From NCBI GenBank assembly GCA_026929865.2, contig CM049395.1:35167501-35231500 (forward strand): a DNA stretch of 64,000 nucleotides, in the 5' to 3' direction. The position numbers and the translations under genes were made by a program. This stretch comes from Hyperoplus lanceolatus (lineage: Eukaryota > Chordata > Actinopteri > Uranoscopiformes > Ammodytidae). Position 1 is the first letter of the stretch. The number at the start of each line of letters is the position of its first letter. Below, piece after piece: positions 37,116 through 47,142 of this stretch. The notes beneath the pieces were generated by a model. The model was not told the origin of the DNA. It did no database searches and worked only from the letters and a program-made list of their open reading frames with translations.

Positions 37116-38155
37116 TTTGCTATATACATAGCTTGATATATTTGAAATAAATCTGGATATTGGGCTAGCAAATACACTGTATTGTTATTATTATTAAAAA
37201 CCATGACCCAGAAATGTAGATTTTACTGTGACAGAAGGCAACGGTAAACTAGCAAATATATTCTGTCCCATACTGAAGCAGCTGGGAGCAGTGGCGATTC
37301 TAGGGGGGGGGGGGTATGGCCCCCCCTGAAATCGTACTAGCCACCCAAGTGGCGCCCCCCAGTTCAAATGTTTTTTTTTATATATATTTTTTTTCCTGAT
37401 ATGTAGCCTAGTTCAGAGATGATATGTATTTATTTTTTTCTTTCTTAACTTTTTTTTGATAGGTAGTTGACACGTTCATCACACAAACACTCCAATCCAC
37501 TGATATGAGATCAGTTTGCAATTTTCAAGTACTAAATTAATGGTAGGACTGTGACCACTAGAACTGGTCTCTGGTCAGCAAAGGTCTTGAAAACAGCATA
37601 AGTGTGCTTGTGACACGCATGCCACCCATGTACGTGTATGGGCAATTGCCCCAGCAGATTTTTGAAATCTGAATTAAAAAAATAAAAGTTTGTAGTTGGT
37701 AAGTGTAACATGTTCTTAGTAAGGGTAGAATTTCATAAATAAAGGTTATTTCTTTTTAGAAAAATATTTGGTCAAAAGCTAGTTGTCATGCACCCCTCTG
37801 TCCAGTTGTTAGGCATCTGGCTGCAGTGCTAGCAAGTTATGTTGTCTTGCTAGTTTGGCTATTTATCTGAACTGAAATAAATGTTGACTTTTTCCTTTAC
37901 TCTCTTCGCCAGAATGCACCAGAAATTGCTTAAATTACAGTGGCTTGAAAAATTATTCATACCCCTTGAACTTTTCCACATTTTGTCACGTCACAACCAC
38001 ACACATACATTTATTTTATTGGGATTTCATGTGATAGACCAACACAAAGTGGCGCATAATTGTGAAGTGGAATGAAAATTAAATATGATTTACAATTTTT
38101 TTTATAAATAAAAACCTGAAAAGTGTAGCGTGCAAAAGTATTCAGTCCCCCTGAG

Positions 38156-38733
38156 TCAATACGTTGTGGAACCACCTATCGCTGCAATTACAGCTCCAAG
38201 TCTATTTGGGTATGTCTCTACCAGCTTTGGGACTGAAATTTTTGCCCGTTCATCTTTGCAAAATAGCTCGAGCTTTAGATTCAGAGTCAGATTGGGTGCA
38301 GAGCGTCTGTGAACAGCAATTTTCAAGTCTTTCCAGAGATTCTCAATTGGATTTAGGTCTGGACTTTGACTGGGCCATTCTAAGACATGACTATGCTTTG
38401 ATCTAAACCATTCCATTGCAGATCTGGCTGTATGTTTAGGGTAGTTGTCCTCATTGAAGGTGAACTTCCACCCCAGTCTCAAGTATTTTGCAGACTCTTA
38501 ACAGGTTTTTCTGCCCTGTATTTGGCTCCATCCATCTTCCCATTAAGTCTGACCAGCTTCCCCGTCCCTGCTGAAGAACAGGACCCACACCACATGATGC
38601 TGCCACCACCATGTTTCATGGTAGGGATGGTGTTTTCAGGGTGATGTGCAATGTGAGTTTTCCGCCACACATTGCATTTTGCATTTAGGCCAAAAACTTC
38701 AAGTTTGATCTTATCTGCATATGCTGCGCCCAC
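38156..38733 (-). pseudogene. Tc1 transposase C-terminal fragment, left arm
   Basis: Two minus-strand frames (38479-38733 and 38156-38482) together cover the part of a Tc1 transposase from the KIE-(V/L)-F-G-(L/H)-NAKC block to near the C-terminus, including DLNPIENLWKDL. They are joined only through a frameshift near 38480, and the N-terminal half is absent. Non-functional remnant. Confidence 0.85.
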
Positions 38734-38736
38734 CGA

Positions 38737-39190
38737 ATGGTTTGTGGCAAGGGTTGGAGGAAGGTGCTCAGGTCAGATGAGACCAAAATTGAAGTTATTG
38801 GCCATAATGCAAAATGCAATGTGTGGTGGAAAACTCACACTGCACATCACCCTATACACACCATCCCCACTGTGAAACATGGTGGTGGCAGGATCATGCT
38901 GTGGGGGTCCTGTTCTTCAGCAGGGAAGGGTAAACTGGTTAGAGTTGATGGGAAGATGGATGGAGCCAAATACAGGGCAGAACACATGTTAGAGTCTGCA
39001 ACTGACTTGAGAGTGGGGTGAAAGATCATCTTCCAGCAGGACAACTACCTTAAACATACAGCCATATCTACAATGGGATGGTTTAGATAAAAGCATAGTC
39101 ATGTGTTGGAACAGACCCGAATAGACTTGGAGCCGTTATTGCAGCGAGAGGTGGTTCTACAACGTATTGACTCAGGGGGGCTGAATACTT
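38737..39190 (+). pseudogene. Tc1 transposase C-terminal fragment, right arm
   Basis: The plus-strand frame begins GKGWRKVLRSDETKIEV and continues through HGGGRIMLWGSCSSAGKGK. It is stopped near 39021 and continues only in broken form to the right inverted repeat. It is the mirror copy of the left arm but more decayed. Non-functional remnant. Confidence 0.8.
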
Positions 39191-40636
39191 TTGCATGCCA
39201 CATTTTTCAGTTTTTTATTTATAAAAAAAATTTAAAACCATGTTTCATTTTCATTCCACTTCACAATTATGCACCCCTTTGTGCTGTTCTATCCATGGTT
39301 CTATCACATGAAATGCCAATAAAATAAATGTACGTGTGTGGTTGTTACGTGACAAAATGTGGAAAAGTTCAAGGGGTATGAATACTTTTTCAAGCCACTG
39401 TACATGTTAAAAACACAAAAAAAAATCTTTTTTTTGGGGGGGGGGGATGCCCCCAGACCTCCTTCAGGGGTTTAGTTTTCTGACAAACATTACAATGGAT
39501 GCTAACATGATTTGGGCATTTGGGATTATAAATCATCTTTGAATTGGTTGTACAGCATATCACATGCTATTCATTCAGGTGTGCGATGGCCACCCCACTC
39601 TAGCTCTGTGGCCCACCTTGGCCACCCCAGTCAACATTTCCTGGAAACGCCTCTGGCTGGGAGGCAACGCTTTTAGCACTCATTAACATGAGGGCCGAGA
39701 GAATTATCAACTTGCATAACCCACACAGGTTTTACTGCCTGTCAAAGCTCAACTCCCTGAGGAAAAAGCAGCACAATTGTTTTTACTTTTGTGGAAGATT
39801 TGGCTCCATAGAAATACTGCAACATCATTAAACAGGATTACCCTGTCTGAAAGGTAAAGTTAAACACGTTTGCTAATTAGCTTCTGTTGCACAATTTTGT
39901 GAGTTGCAAAGTTTTGTAATGTATGTTGTAGTGCTGTCAGTTTAACGCGTTATTAACGGCGTTAACGCAAACTCTTTTTAACGGCGTCAATTTCTTTATC
40001 GCGCGATTAACGCTCGTCATGGCTTCACATGCTGTTGTATGAAACACTGAAACACCACAAAATATACATAGCCTATGGCTCGCAGTTAAGTTACTGTCAA
40101 TTCAAACATGTCCTACAGCGTAATTTCACATTAAAATCATTTAACTGGCAAAACGGCGAAACGTTAAGTCAATCCCGACTTTTATTTTGAAGCAGAAACC
40201 GGAACCTAGCACTTCCTAGCTCAGCTGCGCGACCTTCACTAGTAGAGTCTTCCGTGTTGTGACTGTGGGACTACACGGAAAAGAACAGAAAAGAAAGCCT
40301 GTCATTTGCAAAAGTCTTACTTATAACCCTGCACGCACACCAAAACCTTAGTTAGTGGCAGCCGCCAGTCATTCATTTTCACTTTAATTTTCGCTACGAA
40401 GGGCGACTGCCTCGGCTGCAGCAGCGCCATGCCAACCTCCGGCACGCAGGCATAGTGTGTCCACTCCACACAGTCTGATATAAGCCGTGGATGAAATACT
40501 CCCAAAACATTTAGGCCTACAACAAGCAGTTTAATTGAGCTTTAATACTACTTTGTTTTATATAGCCTATGTTGTTTTATGGTTTGGTTTTTAAATATAA
40601 AAAATACGTTTGTGAATGCTGTTCTAGGGGTGGGGG

Positions 40637-41692
40637 CAGGGCTGTACAGTGCGACAGTTTTGATCGCATTTGCTACTGAAATTGATCACGTGCGATGATG
40701 AATACAATTCCACTCGCACGAGTGCGACAGCTTGCTAATGAGCAGATGCTGTCCGTTTGAGACACAGAGGAGTGATGCACAATACTGCTTAGAGGGCTCT
40801 ACATTAACACTCTCCAAATTCGGGTAAATGTAGTCTTAGGCAAGTAAGTTATTGAGTCCACCCTCCACTTTTGCTGGTGAAAGATGTGTGCTCGGGACCT
40901 GTGCTTGTGCGGCGATTAATACATCTCACCAACGGTAATAACCGGAAGGAGACGCAGTTAAGTTAGCGCGTGTGCAAACAGAACATTCCTGTGCGCCTTC
41001 ACATTAAAAGCCCGTTACTAGGCAAACGTGAGTTGACTTTTATTTTGAAGCCGGTAAGAACAAGAAGTTAGCGCTTCACAGCCCTGCAGTGCGCTAGCTT
41101 GAAAATCAACTGCTTCAGCTGCATTGAGCAGTCAACAGTAGTCTTTTTAAACAAAGTTTTAAATAACTGATAAGCCACTGAAGAACTACTCCCAACACAT
41201 TCACAACAACCTATTTAACTTATTTCAAATTTTACCAATATGTATACTTATTTATTTAATAGGCTATGTTTAATGTTTTAAAGTTTGGTTTTAATTAACA
41301 GAAGGACATTTACCAAAAAAAATTATTATTATGAATATAATAATGATATGTATATACAGAAAATATATAGATATTAATTTTATGGGGAGAAATAATTCTG
41401 AATCAGAAAAAAATTACAATTGGCAGGTTAGATTTTGTCTAAATTGCAATCAGTGCACCCCTATTAATTGTTCTACAATTATTACTGCACACACTAGGAT
41501 ATGATATTAATTGAGAATTTCAAATGAGACCAAGATGACAGGCTAAAAGGTAATTAGAGCGAAATGCATGGGTTAAGGTTATGCAAGTTTTCGATCATAC
41601 TTTGTGTGCTACTGAATTTATTTTTGTGCTACTGATTTTTTTTGCTTGCTAGCACCAGTGCTACCACCTAAAAAAATAAGCGTACAGCCCTG
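40637..41692. mobile_element. Nested hAT transposon, CAGGGCTGTAC family
   Basis: The left end CAGGGCTGTACAGTGCGAC and the right end AAGCGTACAGCCCTG are inverted termini. A perfect 8-bp duplication, GGTGGGGG (40629-40636 and 41693-41700), flanks it. It is inserted in the G-run of the outer family-A element, which reads continuously at that point in copy 1. 1056 bp, no intact coding region. Confidence 0.92.
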
Positions 41693-41715
41693 GGTGGGGG
41701 GAGGTGGAGGTTTAT

Positions 41716-42499
41716 TTATGGAAGTAAATGAGTGTCATCTGATTTTGAAAATAAAAAGCCATTGAAATTTAACCACTGAATATTTATGCATTGAAATAAC
41801 ATATCTGAATTTTTTTGCCTCATTAAATTTTAAACAATTAATTTTCTTCTTTATTTTACAATGTTTTAAAATTCAAAATCAAATATTCAACGTTAAAAAA
41901 TTCAACGTGCCAAATTCAACTGCAAAATCCCATGTATGAAATTCAGAGTAAAACTTTGGGCAACCAAGGAAGAGCAATCGATCATAGATGCTAGATCGCT
42001 AGATATGCTAGCCATTATATTCTTCCCTATATAGAAACATGTTTGTACTCACCCAAGCACCATTGTTACTTGCGTTGCCGTTTGACATGGCTAAAACCTG
42101 ATTTGCCTTCCTGCATCAGTCAGGGGTATCCAAGGCAACAAGCTAATATTCCCACTGGTTCTCTTTGTTTGAACGAGATCGAGCATCTATGATCGATTGC
42201 TCTTCCTTGGGTCCCCAAAGTTTTACTCTGAATTTCATACATGGGATTTTGCAGTTGAATTTGGCACGTTTAATTTTTTAACATTGAATATTTGATTTTG
42301 AATTTGAGAACATTGTAAAATAAAGGTGAAAATTAATTGTTTAAAATGTTATGAGTTAAATTCAGAGGCAAAAAATTCAGATACATTATTTCAATGCGGA
42401 AAAACAATCAGATACATTATTTCAATGCATAAATATTCAGTGCTTAAAATTCAATGGCTTTTTATTTTCAAAATCCGATGACACTCATTTTCTTCCATA
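41716..42499. mobile_element. Long palindromic (snap-back) MITE
   Basis: Arms of about 275-310 bp, starting ATGGAAGTAAATGAGTGTCA on the left and ending TGACACTCATTTTCTTCCAT on the right, are inverted repeats around a unique centre of about 190 bp (42000-42190). TTTAT is present at both flanks (41711-41715 and 42500-42504). It is absent from the copy-1 element. The class is not identified, and no coding sequence was found. Confidence 0.85.
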
Positions 42500-42969
42500 T
42501 TTATTGTTATTTGCACTGAATTGCAAATTATGATATTTTAGAAGAAATACACAGAATTACACCATTGTAATTCAGTGTATTTCTTCTAAAATATCATATA
42601 TTAGAATGGGTGTGATAACAGCATTAAAATGAGAAAAAAACATGGGACAAAAAGAAATCAAGGGACATTCAGGATAGAATAAATTAAAATGCGATTACTC
42701 GCGATTAATTGCGAGTTAACTATGACATTAATGCGATTAAATATTTTAATCGTTTGACAGCACTAGTATGTTGACTTTTAAACATCTCACACTCCTTATG
42801 ACATTTTAATGACTGAAAACAATTGTATTTGAGCGATTTGCACTGACACACAGCTTTTATGATAAGAAACTGTAACCAAGATAACTTTACAAAATTGAGT
42901 GCTTTTATGTAACAGACAGATTCGTCCTAATGTATGAATTCATGCAATATTCTGCATTTTACAGGCAAG

Positions 42970-43842
42970 ATGAATTTGGAGGAGTACTTCAAGAGAATTG
43001 GTTTCCACGGTGCTTTTGATAAACCAGATCTGGCAACACTGAAGATGATCCACAAACAGCACGTCATGTCAGTTCCATTTGAAAACCTCAGCATTCACTG
43101 TGGTGAGAGGAACAGCCTGGACCTTGAGATAATTTTTGATAAGATAGTGAGGAAAAACCGTGGGGGTTGGTGTATGGAGAACAACTACCTGTTTGGCTGG
43201 GTGATCAGAGCAATGGGCTATGACGCTATGACCTTGGGCTCCAGAGTTTTCAACAGTCTTCTCAATGATTTCCGCCCTGCTGAGACCCATCTAATCCACA
43301 AGGTCGTCATTGATGGAAAGGCTTATATAGCAGATGTGAGCTACGGGGTGTCTTCCCAATTGTGGGAGCCAGTGGAGCTCATCTCTGGAAAGGACCAACC
43401 TCAGGCGGCGGGTGTCTTTCGTCTCATAGACGAGGGGAACCTCTGGGTGTTGGAGAAGACTGGTAGAAAGCAGCAAATTCTCAATCCAGACTTTGCCCAA
43501 TCAAGCCTGGTGAACAAGAAGGAAAGAAACGCCATATTTTGTTTTACCCTTGCGCCTCGTGAAGTAGATCATTTCTCTGAGCAGAGCCACTTTCTCCAGA
43601 CAGACCCAACTTCATTGTTCATGAAGAAGTCCATCTGCTCTCTGCAAACCCCAACAGGGTTCAGAGCCCTCATAGGCTGGACCTACAGCGAGGTCACCTA
43701 CAAGCCTGAGGAAGGCATCAATGTTTTAGACATGAGGGACATAACAGACGATGAGATAGAGAAAATTCTGATGGAAAAGTTCAACGTGAAGCTGCAGAGC
43801 AAACTGCGGCCTATAAATGAAAAAGCAAGCTACGCAATGTGA
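42970..43842 (+). CDS. Arylamine N-acetyltransferase, copy B
   Basis: 290-residue tandem paralogue of copy A with the same exon structure (acceptor ends at 42964, exon from 42965). The catalytic triad Cys68, His107 and Asp122 is intact and no stop or frameshift is seen. About two dozen residues differ from copy A, grouped at 81-134, 168-195 and the last four residues, while long stretches are identical. At the acceptor-pocket positions it has Tyr125, Val127 and Ser129 instead of Phe125, Met127 and Ser129. It lacks a duplicated copy of the TATA-linked first exon, so it must be transcribed from inside its own unit or spliced from the upstream exon at 33.7 kb. An AATAAA follows the stop at about 43849. 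Confidence 0.95.
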   Translation: MNLEEYFKRIGFHGAFDKPDLATLKMIHKQHVMSVPFENLSIHCGERNSLDLEIIFDKIVRKNRGGWCMENNYLFGWVIRAMGYDAMTLGSRVFNSLLNDFRPAETHLIHKVVIDGKAYIADVSYGVSSQLWEPVELISGKDQPQAAGVFRLIDEGNLWVLEKTGRKQQILNPDFAQSSLVNKKERNAIFCFTLAPREVDHFSEQSHFLQTDPTSLFMKKSICSLQTPTGFRALIGWTYSEVTYKPEEGINVLDMRDITDDEIEKILMEKFNVKLQSKLRPINEKASYAM

Positions 43843-44282
43843 AGTAAAAATAAACAGTACTTAAGATGTTTTATGTCATTTACATCTTTGCCTTGTTTGC
43901 AGGTCAAGAGCTGAGAAGTATAGCAACAGCTCATTATACCTTTGTTTCTTAAAACTGAGTACATTTGTTACATTACGTCAGTTCATGAAATCATATTCCA
44001 AATCACATTTCATTTTCCAAATATAATGCATTAATGTGTTGTCAAAACTAACAGCCGGTACCTAAAACTATACTTCAGACTGTCGTTATTCAAGGTATCC
44101 ATGTCAATAATTAACCAAATGTCTGAAATACCTAATGGTCATGGTCAGTGTAAAGTGCATTTAACTATATACTACTTGAACAAATAAACTAATTTGAACT
44201 GACTTATTGCATGCATTTTTATTTTATCTAGTGAAATATTATTTATATATATTTTAAGAACACACTTTGAGTCCCACCAGGG

Positions 44283-44283
<1 letters not shown>

Positions 44284-44318
<35 letters not shown>
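44284..44318. repeat. (TC)n microsatellite
   Basis: About 17 TC units downstream of NAT copy B. Confidence 0.9.
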
Positions 44319-44321
<3 letters not shown>

Positions 44322-44845
44322 AGCAACCTGGGCTTCCATAACACCTCAGCAGTGCCACAGGCTGATAGCATCCATGCCACGCCATATTGATGCAATAATT
44401 CATGCTAAAGGGGCCCAAACCAAGTACTGAGTACATGATACTTTCTAGAGGGCTGACATTTCTGATTTTAAAATCCATTTTTTTTATTGATTTCATGTAA
44501 CATTCTAATTTTCTGAGATTTAGAATTTGGGGTTTTCATAAACTGTAAGCCATGATAATCAGAATTATAACAAATAAAGGCTTGAAATATCTCACTCTGC
44601 ATGTAATGAGTCTATATAATATATTATTTTCACCTTTTAAGTTGAATGAAATAAATGAACTTTTGCACGATATTCTAATTTTTCGAGTTTCACCTGCACT
44701 GTGTGCTCTCTCAGCATTCACTGTTTGTTTGCACACCTGCCTACAATTACCGACCTGATTACAAGGCTTTGCGTCACTACCACTGGTCAACACCAGATGG
44801 AGTCATTTCTCATCCATTTAAACTCAACTAGTTGAGAACAACTTC

Positions 44846-44847
<2 letters not shown>

Positions 44848-44886
<39 letters not shown>
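44848..44886. repeat. (TG)n microsatellite
   Basis: About 19 TG units in the NAT-pkm intergenic region. Confidence 0.9.
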
Positions 44887-44887
<1 letters not shown>

Positions 44888-45395
44888 TGTCACAGTTAGA
44901 GTGTCTAGACAGTATAAACATTTTTTTTTAAACTAAGTTTTATAATAAGTATATCAGATTAATCAGAAGAGCTTGTTGAGACACCCAACTTTAATATCAT
45001 GTATTGATTTTTATTTAATATCTTTACAGAATAATGGCGAGAAAAGCTTTTTGGTGAAACATTTGTAAAACTTAGGAGGAAAAACTTATTGTAGTAACTT
45101 GACTTTTTACAAGTTATAAACTTAAACTGTTTTATCAGTACATTAAGTTATATATCTGTGTCTATATACTGTTAATAACATAACAGTATTACAACATGAT
45201 ATTGTGATATTGCCTATGTGAATGACACAAATAATAATTTTATAATTAACAAACTTTCAAGAGAAGATAATCAATTCCATGACGACTCTGACGTTGTGAT
45301 GTCACTTCCATATGCACTGGATTGTGTGTCAGAATCACCCAAATAGGATGCTGTTTTCAACACTAAAAATCTCGAGCGGATGTAGTAGACATCTG

Positions 45396-46453
45396 AGGCC
45401 TGTTTCAGGTAGCTGGTTTTACATACTCTGAGTTGAATCCTGCACTCTGAGTTGACAAGCAACTCCGGGTTTTCGGTTTCAGAACAGTGGATCAGCGTTA
45501 GGTCAATCAACTCTGAGCGTGTTCAGTCTGGGTGGAGCGTGTGCGTAAAAGCCATCGTCAATGGATTGCTGATAACATGATTCACCATGGAAACAGCAGA
45601 AACAAATGGTTGATCCTCCCACTTCTCCACTTCTCAAAAAAGAACAAAAGAAAAACACCGCTCCTCCCACTAGAGTTAGAAATATTAACGAATGAGCATA
45701 TGGTATGGAGAAGAATCAATGGGGATATTGTCGCATAACATGATCTAATCTCCTCGGCAATTCAGAAAAAAACAGAGCAAACATTTTTTGTCAAGAGAAT
45801 CATTTCGCTTCCGTATGAGAAGCCATAGTTTATTTTAAAAAGTTACGCATATCAGCAGTAAAGTAAGCTGGCGCGGCACAGCATTGCTGACAGTGTTTTA
45901 TCGCTGTATAATATGTTGGCAAGCTATAGCCTAATACTGTGCAGTAAACAGACACATAGGTGACAGTTTCCATTTAAGAGCCTGAATTATTACCAGATCC
46001 ATTTTCCTCAAGTGATAACAGTTTAAATTATTATATAATTTTTATATTCATATTAGGCCATTTAACGAGACACAAGTGAACAGTAACGATCGCGTGCAGC
46101 CGCAGCGTTACATGAATCCACCTGACATAAATCTGTTCAGTGGCACAGACGTTAAAAATCATACAATACAAATAGGTTTATTAATCTGAATGAGTGATTT
46201 TGCTTCAAACTGTACAGGGACGCGTGTGACAGTGACACTCTTTCTTCAGTCGGAGCTGCAGCGTAAAGTGAAAACAAACTCAGGGTAGGTCTAACCACCT
46301 CCCGAGCAGGTTAGACCCACGGCGTATGTTGCCGCAGTATCTGACTGTCGGTTGCGCTGAACCTGCTACCTGAAACGGAAAACCCAGAGTTTCCACTAAC
46401 TCAGAGCGAACAAACTCTGGGTTGCCTCAAAACCAGCTACCTGAAACAGGCCT
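45396..46453. mobile_element. Non-autonomous TIR element, AGGCCTGTTTCAGGTAGC ends
   Basis: AGGCCTGTTTCAGGTAGCTG at the left and CAGCTACCTGAAACAGGCCT at the right are perfect inverted repeats that continue through GTTTT. CTG is present on both sides (45393-45395 and 46454-46456), a 3-bp target duplication that suggests the PIF/Harbinger group, although CTG is not the usual TWA. Near the ends, CTCTGAGTT-type motifs recur in both orientations. 1058 bp without a transposase. Confidence 0.85.
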
Positions 46454-46648
46454 CTGGGTATTTCTAATTCTAACCATACTAAATCTGGCCACAATAATCG
46501 GGACACCCTAATTTTTTTTCTAAAAAACTAAATAATAGATAGTATGGGGATTGGAATGCAGCCAACATGTGCATGTGTTAAGTTGTTCCTTCTTTAACCA
46601 AATAGGCAAATAGACAAATATCATGTTAAATAGTATAGTGGTAATTTC

Positions 46649-47142
46649 TTAAAGGTGAAGTAAGCGGTTTATTTATGTTAATATAAGTGTAAAATCGCTC
46701 TTTATTCATACAGTGATCACTTACATATGTGCACGTTTCATAAAGCCCATCTCTCAGTCAGCTGCTTTGCCTGTAATCGGCAAATAAACTTATTGAAGTA
46801 TCCCGAATTTTTTATCCAATCAGAAGACAGAACGCTACAAACCGACATTCGTCTCACTCATATATAGTATATACACTCCATGGTCTCACTGCCGGTGCAC
46901 GCCAGAGCAACAGATGGGTGAATGTGTATGCACCTACAATGGCGGAGCAGGTAAAAATCCTTCCCAATGTCTGTTTTGATGGTTTTTATCATGTTTTATG
47001 GATCTGAGATGACGCTAGATAACTTGCTGCTTGAAGACCGCAGTGCATTAATGTGGTGACGTAGGACGAGCGAGGGGACTGCTAACTGCAGTAACTGACA
47101 TGGAGTTAGATAAAAGAACCATTCCGCTTACAGCACCTTTAA
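46649..47142. mobile_element. TTAA-flanked MITE
   Basis: The termini TTAAAGGTGAAGTAAGCGG and CCGCTTACAGCACCTTTAA are inverted repeats. The outer TTAA could be the target site, as in piggyBac-type elements. 494 bp, non-coding. Confidence 0.7.

Larger units (their letters stand above)
37938..39400. mobile_element. Foldback Tc1/mariner derivative (two transposase 3' halves, head to head)
   Basis: TA flanks both ends, and the termini CAGTGGCTTGAAAAA and TTTTTCAAGCCACTG are inverted repeats. The left half (minus strand, 38156-38733) and the right half (plus strand, 38737-39190) each encode the C-terminal part of a Tc1 transposase. Both contain a KIE-(V/L)-(F/I)-G-(L/H)-NAKCNVW block and HGGG. The left arm also has WPSQSPDLNPIENLWKDLK. 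The N-terminal DNA-binding half is missing in both, and the frames have stops and shifts. Such a structure arises when two 3' halves join, and it cannot encode an active enzyme. Confidence 0.85.
37289..39655. mobile_element. hAT transposon, CAGTGGCG ends, interrupted by a Tc1 element
   Basis: The left end CAGTGGCGATTCTAGG and the inverse of the right end, CAGAGGCGTTTCCAGG, are matching termini. A perfect 8-bp duplication, GCTGGGAG, flanks the whole (37281-37288 and 39656-39663). The interior is non-coding and holds a 1463-bp Tc1-derived palindrome at 37938-39400. It lies between the two NAT units. The family resembles fish hAT elements with CAGTGGCG termini. Confidence 0.9.
39929..42765. mobile_element. 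hAT transposon (family A, copy 2) carrying two nested insertions
   Basis: It has the same TAGTGCTGTCA termini and interior as the element at 15267-16273, and a perfect 8-bp duplication, GTATGTTG (39921-39928 and 42766-42773). Comparison with copy 1 shows that the extra 1.8 kb comes from two later insertions near its middle, at 40637-41692 and 41716-42499. No transposase is present. It interrupts the NAT unit B intron at a point where unit A is uninterrupted. Confidence 0.93.
39670..44205 (+). repeat. NAT segmental duplication, unit B
   Basis: Second copy of the unit at 35407-37115, starting with the same CTTTTAGCACTCATTAAC. The intron is split at GTATGTTG by the 2837-bp hAT at 39929-42765. 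Without it the unit is about 1.7 kb. The first exon and TATA box near 33.6 kb are not part of the duplicated unit. Confidence 0.9.

Noticed and set aside
38737-39021. Open frame resembling a transposase gene
   Set aside because: Only the C-terminal half of a Tc1 transposase, interrupted by stops; kept as a remnant, not a gene.
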